Shown here: positions 62,945 to 64,000 of the stretch, piece after piece | Position numbering within the stretch: position 1 is the first letter of the stretch | Layout of the letters: every line of letters begins with the position of its first letter | Source: Diplocloster agilis | Lineage (GTDB): Bacteria > Bacillota > Clostridia > Lachnospirales > Lachnospiraceae | DNA length: 64,000 bases | NCBI RefSeq assembly: GCF_019042275.1 | Contig: NZ_JAHQCW010000002.1 | Location: 30,488-94,487, forward strand | Reading direction: 5' to 3' | Translations under genes and position numbers: made by a program | The notes under the pieces: model-generated | Databases searched by the model: none | What the model was told of the DNA's origin: nothing | The model's input: the letters and a program-made list of their open reading frames with translations, nothing else

Positions 62945-63943
62945 ATGGAAAATATCAGAATCCAACAAGTAGCAAAAGCGGCCGGCGTGTCTTCAGCCAC
63001 GGTTTCCCGTGTTTTAAACAACAAGAACAACGTCCGTCCCGAGACGCGGGAAAAAGTAATGGAGGTCATCAAGCAGCTGGATTATCATCCGAACATGCTG
63101 GGGCTGAATCTGCGCCAGTCCAGCAGCGGGGTCGTCATCGTTATGGCCAATACCATCAGCAAGCCGTTCTATGTGGATTTTATGGATACCATGCAGCAGG
63201 CGGCCACGGAAAATAACTACAATATTCTGCTGGGCCATTATGGCGATGACCAGGCCACACTCTCCTCTTATATCCGCCTTCTCCAGGGACGTCTGGCAGA
63301 CGGGCTGATCCTGGCCAATCACAATCAGGATATCCCCTATCTGGAGGAAATGGCGGCAAAATACCCGCTGATCCAGTGCTGCGAGCACAATCCCGGGACT
63401 TCGATTCCCTATGTCTCGGTGGATGATTATAAATGCGGACAGATAGGTACGGAGCATCTGCTGGCGAACGGCTGCCGCAAAATTGCATTTCTGAACTATA
63501 CGCTGGAGGCGAATTTTACCAAAAACTATCAACAGGGTTTTCTGGATACTATGAAAAAACATAGGATTGAGGTGCGTAAAGACTGGATATGTAACCTCTC
63601 CACCATGGAGTTTGACGCTGCATACCAGGCAGCGCTTAAGGTCCTAAGCCGGGACGACAAGCCGGATGCCTTTTTTGGCGTCATAGACCTGTATGCGCCG
63701 GCCATCACCAAAGCCGCTCACACGCTGGGACTGCGGATTCCACAGGATCTGCGCGTTATATCCGGCGATAATTCCTTTTTATTAGATACAACCACCCCTT
63801 CCATCACTGCTCTGGACCACAGGCGGCGCGATATGGCGGCCGCCGCATTCGATCTTCTGTTGGAGCGGATAGAAAACCACCCGATCCGCCACAACAGTAT
63901 TCTGATCGACCCGGCTCTCATTGTGCGGGAGTCAACCAAATAA
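62945..63943 (+). CDS. LacI family transcriptional regulator
   Basis: A 332-residue repressor with an N-terminal LacI helix-turn-helix (IQQVAKAAGVSSATVSRVL), hinge (NMLGLNLRQ) and a sugar-binding domain (GVVIVMANTISKPFY, YVSVDDYKCGQIG). ATG 62945 follows AAGGAGG; a longer frame to 62915 runs through that site. Divergent from the sugar ABC operon, with near-identical operators in front of both, so it is the likely local regulator. Confidence 0.92.
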   Translation: MENIRIQQVAKAAGVSSATVSRVLNNKNNVRPETREKVMEVIKQLDYHPNMLGLNLRQSSSGVVIVMANTISKPFYVDFMDTMQQAATENNYNILLGHYGDDQATLSSYIRLLQGRLADGLILANHNQDIPYLEEMAAKYPLIQCCEHNPGTSIPYVSVDDYKCGQIGTEHLLANGCRKIAFLNYTLEANFTKNYQQGFLDTMKKHRIEVRKDWICNLSTMEFDAAYQAALKVLSRDDKPDAFFGVIDLYAPAITKAAHTLGLRIPQDLRVISGDNSFLLDTTTPSITALDHRRRDMAAAAFDLLLERIENHPIRHNSILIDPALIVRESTK

Positions 63944-63945
63944 GA

Positions 63946-63964
63946 TGCCTGAAAAAAACAGGCA
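63946..63964 (+). other. Small hairpin after the LacI-family gene
   Basis: TGCCTG-A7-CAGGCA, just past the stop codon. No T-run follows on the plus strand, so it is at best a weak terminator. The remaining 36 bases to the window end show nothing further. Confidence 0.4.
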
Positions 63965-64000
63965 ATAACAATGAAACCCTTACAGGATACCTGTATGCCT

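Overview
The window looks like the chromosome of an anaerobic, spore-capable Clostridia member, most likely a gut Lachnospiraceae relative. The evidence is the block radical SAM/DUF2344/rng ... rplU-prp-rpmA-obg-yhbY-nadD-yqeK-rsfS-lexA, an L27 with a Prp-cleavable N-terminus, a pyrophosphate-type phosphofructokinase, a YaaH/SleL-like LysM-GH18 protein, strong AGGAGG ribosome sites and middling GC content. This is an inference from gene content and order; no search was run. I saw no rRNA, tRNA, CRISPR array, complete insertion sequence or prophage module.

Layout. 1-5937 (+): purine catabolism: the 3' part of guanine deaminase, an NCS2 purine permease and xdhABC, ending in a 22-bp bidirectional hairpin. 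6015-9423: a MerR regulator divergent from a yqeY pair with a MerR-type promoter, a VanH-like D-lactate dehydrogenase, and a ferritin-like protein with a glutamine-rich N-terminus. 9640-16484: signalling and regulation: an AraC-GNAT fusion overlapping a large GntR regulator tail to tail, a hybrid histidine kinase, a TetR regulator and a membrane metallophosphoesterase.

16681-29779: the conserved housekeeping block, interrupted between rng and rplU by a LysR/acyl-CoA dehydrogenase/enoyl-CoA hydratase cassette, and ending in lexA and a divergent SOS-type yneA-like gene with several LexA boxes. 29780-37430: a lone tyrosine recombinase, a short DUF4317 protein, a MarR-controlled heterodimeric ABC exporter and a membrane acyltransferase. 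37462-43557 (-): KtrAB potassium uptake, a pair of 92-93-bp structured tandem repeats, a membrane-anchored XRE regulator, a HAD phosphatase, dtd and an AI-2E family membrane protein. 43727-50943: a TtcA-like tRNA thiolase, a cupin, PPi-phosphofructokinase, an ECF S component coupled to an unusual fused kinase, DUF3842, S-adenosylhomocysteinase and a MscS channel.

50976-64000: glycogen branching enzyme with a long Lys/Glu repeat tail and its own structured leader, a LysM-GH18 hydrolase, a zinc phospholipase C family protein, a c-di-GMP phosphodiesterase broken by one in-frame stop, and a ribose-type sugar ABC operon divergent from a LacI regulator, with matching operators in front of both.

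The least explained items are the ECF S component/kinase pair with its twin-hairpin leader (46371-48329), the covarying tandem repeats at 39681-39880, the GlgB tail, the poly-Q ferritin-like protein and the hairpin in front of xdhA. None is proven new: each needs a database search that cannot be run here.
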